This document shows, piece after piece, positions 5,159 to 6,249 of a DNA stretch of 6,249 nt. The position numbers and the translations under genes are program-made. The stretch is from Spirochaetaceae bacterium (lineage in GTDB: Bacteria > Spirochaetota > Spirochaetia > Spirochaetales_E > Spirochaetaceae_B): NCBI GenBank assembly GCA_003249275.1, contig QKJO01000110.1:1-6249 (forward strand), read 5' to 3'. A model generated the notes under the pieces. The model saw only the letters and a program-made list of their open reading frames with translations. It had not been told where the DNA came from and did no database searches. The stretch's first letter is position 1; every line of letters starts with the position of its first letter.

Positions 5159-6064
5159 ATGAAGCATTTAGCCATTGCCTATGAAGGTATTCTGATCATC
5201 CTGGGAGTGCTGTCTCTTGTACTTCTGGGTGCGGGGAAACGCAAAAAATACTACTTTCCCTCTTTTCTGAGATTCTATATGATTTTTACAGTCATTATCT
5301 TTCTCAGCGTCATCCGTTCCTATTTCCTCCTCAACATTCCGAAAACCGCCTCATTCTGGATATACATCAGTCATGGAGTAACCACGTCTCTGAGCTTTCT
5401 CCTCGTCTATTTCGGAGTCATAACCGTACACCGCATCCTGAATCTGCCGAAGTCCCGGCGGGAGGATCTGATCCTGGCCGTGCTTGCCGGGTCCGCCGCT
5501 CTGATGATATCCCCCCTGAGCATCGAGTACAGAGACGGATTCATTATCCACAGGGGAAGTTCCTATCTGGCAACTCTGGTCTATCTGTTTTTCCTGGCCT
5601 ACATGCTTGTCAGGCTGACAGTAGAGTTCAGAAAGATCAAACTGAAGGAAGACAGAATTTTCGTCATTTTTCTGGGGGTGCTCACCCTTTTCGGCCTGAC
5701 AGAGTCGGCGGTGTCCTTTGCGGAAAACATCAGAGCCCCCTTTGCAAAGATGGACCTGTCGGAAGACAGCGTCATCATATCCACAATTCCCTACCTCGGC
5801 TTCAGCATCTATATCATCTACCTGCTTGTCAAAAAAATAAATACAAAACAATCCCTCCCCGGCAGGGAAGAACTGCTGAAAATAGGCTTCTCTCCCCGGG
5901 AATCGGATGTTCTGAACCTGATCGTTCTGGGCTATTCCAACCGGAAAATCTCGGATGAACTGTGTATTTCCATGGCGACCGTAAAGACACATATCAATAA
6001 CATATTCAGGAAGGCAGAGGTTTCAAACCGGTTTGAACTGGCAAAAAAGCTGGAAAGGAGCTGA
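5159..6064 (+). CDS. Membrane-anchored LuxR-type (GerE HTH) transcriptional regulator
   Basis: This 301-residue protein joins an N-terminal membrane domain to a C-terminal DNA-binding domain. I count seven hydrophobic helices at about residues 5-24, 37-57, 66-90, 104-120, 135-153, 165-182 and 204-224. A short linker (KKINTKQSLPGREELLK) leads to a LuxR/GerE helix-turn-helix at about 243-299. It has the hallmarks SPRESDVLNLIVLGYSNRKI, then ISMATVKTHINNIFRKAEV. There is no receiver, PAS or autoinducer-binding domain, so the membrane part is presumably the sensor: a one-component regulator acting from the membrane. Signal and targets are unknown. The start at 5159 is the first possible, because an in-frame stop lies at 5153-5155. 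It has no proper Shine-Dalgarno sequence and its promoter ends 10 nt upstream. No terminator is visible after it, so the secreted-protein gene 98 bp downstream may be a target or be co-transcribed. The LuxR domain is certain; the helix count is approximate. Confidence 0.93.
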   Translation: MKHLAIAYEGILIILGVLSLVLLGAGKRKKYYFPSFLRFYMIFTVIIFLSVIRSYFLLNIPKTASFWIYISHGVTTSLSFLLVYFGVITVHRILNLPKSRREDLILAVLAGSAALMISPLSIEYRDGFIIHRGSSYLATLVYLFFLAYMLVRLTVEFRKIKLKEDRIFVIFLGVLTLFGLTESAVSFAENIRAPFAKMDLSEDSVIISTIPYLGFSIYIIYLLVKKINTKQSLPGREELLKIGFSPRESDVLNLIVLGYSNRKISDELCISMATVKTHINNIFRKAEVSNRFELAKKLERS

Positions 6065-6162
6065 TTCCACCCAAAGGTTGACCCTCTGTCCGGACGATTC
6101 AACCGGATGACCGATATCGCAGACCTCCCTTCCGGGAGATGATGTTCCCCGGAGGCAACCAA
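6065..6162 (+). promoter_or_regulatory. Leader region of the last gene, with possible structured RNA and SD-pairing element
   Basis: This 98-bp gap has no U-tract terminator. An inverted repeat GGTTGA / TCAACC (6076-6081 and 6099-6104) encloses the self-complementary GTCCGGAC (6088-6095). Further on, CTCCC-TTCC-GGGAG (6125-6138) can form a small tetraloop hairpin. Alternatively CCTCC (6124-6128) can pair with GGAGG (6151-6155), which is the ribosome binding site 7 nt before the ATG at 6163. The two pairings exclude each other. I could not find a convincing promoter here. Confidence 0.35.
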
Positions 6163-6249
6163 ATGAAAAAAATAATTCTTTTAACGATCCTGGCGGGACT
6201 CACACTGACTGTTTTCGGAAACGGCCGGAGCGATATGGACCGGCGGCTC
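6163..6249 (+). CDS. Start of a secreted protein, cut by window edge
   Basis: Only 29 codons are present. They begin MKKIILLTILAGLTLTVFG, a typical Sec signal peptide with a Lys-rich start and a hydrophobic core; cleavage is likely near VFG/NG. There is no Cys at the end of the hydrophobic core, so a lipoprotein is not indicated. The start is supported by GGAGG at 6151-6155, 7 nt upstream. The mature part is too short to identify. It may be co-transcribed with, or controlled by, the membrane LuxR-type regulator just upstream. Confidence 0.75.
   Translation, partial: MKKIILLTILAGLTLTVFGNGRSDMDRRL

Noticed and set aside
5351..5992. 213-residue minus-strand open frame
   Set aside because: It is antisense to the LuxR-type gene, whose helices and HTH are unmistakable. 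The antisense product is low-complexity Gln/Asp-rich without domains.

Overview
The window is a fragment of a bacterial chromosome of moderately high GC content, densely coding, with seven protein genes. Five are complete and one is cut by each window edge. A spirochaete of the Spirochaeta/Sediminispirochaeta/Oceanispirochaeta type is the best guess. The reasons are a lipoprotein with a loose lipobox, an exported vWA protein, and a LuxR-type regulator with a seven-helix membrane domain; this assignment is inference. No rRNA, tRNA, CRISPR array, insertion sequence or phage gene was seen.

Layout. Positions 1-1089 (minus) hold an exported von Willebrand factor A protein that runs off the left edge. 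Diverging from it is a lamin-tail-domain lipoprotein (1184-2215, plus). Next come three minus-strand genes. A thioredoxin (2227-2547) is convergent with the lipoprotein and only 11 bp from it. A 251-residue helical protein of unknown function follows (2662-3417). An ArgP/LysG-type LysR regulator comes last (3482-4375). The regulator is divergent from a LysE/ArgO basic amino acid exporter (4454-5071, plus). A membrane-anchored LuxR-type regulator (5159-6064, plus) and the first 29 codons of a secreted protein (6163-6249, plus) complete the window.

How the genes work together. The clearest functional unit is the argP-argO pair. ArgP-type regulators sense intracellular lysine/arginine and switch on the exporter. 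Here the two genes share a 78-bp gap with a perfect 18-bp palindrome that carries a TATAAT box on each strand. The vWA protein and the lipoprotein are both predicted to act outside the cytoplasmic membrane and share a 94-bp divergent promoter region. The thioredoxin and the unknown protein lie head to tail and may be partly co-transcribed, but each also has its own promoter-like sequence.

The most notable non-coding signals are promoters. The unknown gene has a near-consensus promoter whose -10 box ends 6 nt before the ATG, which predicts a leaderless mRNA; a perfect TTGACC-N5-GGTCAA dyad overlaps its -35 box. The luxR-type gene has a similar arrangement (-10 box 10 nt before the ATG, with a dyad in the spacer). 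Neither has a usable Shine-Dalgarno sequence, whereas the lipoprotein, thioredoxin and last gene have strong ones at 7-nt spacing. I did not find a clearly new multi-gene system. The promoter architecture, the membrane-embedded one-component regulator and the unknown helical protein are the best leads.
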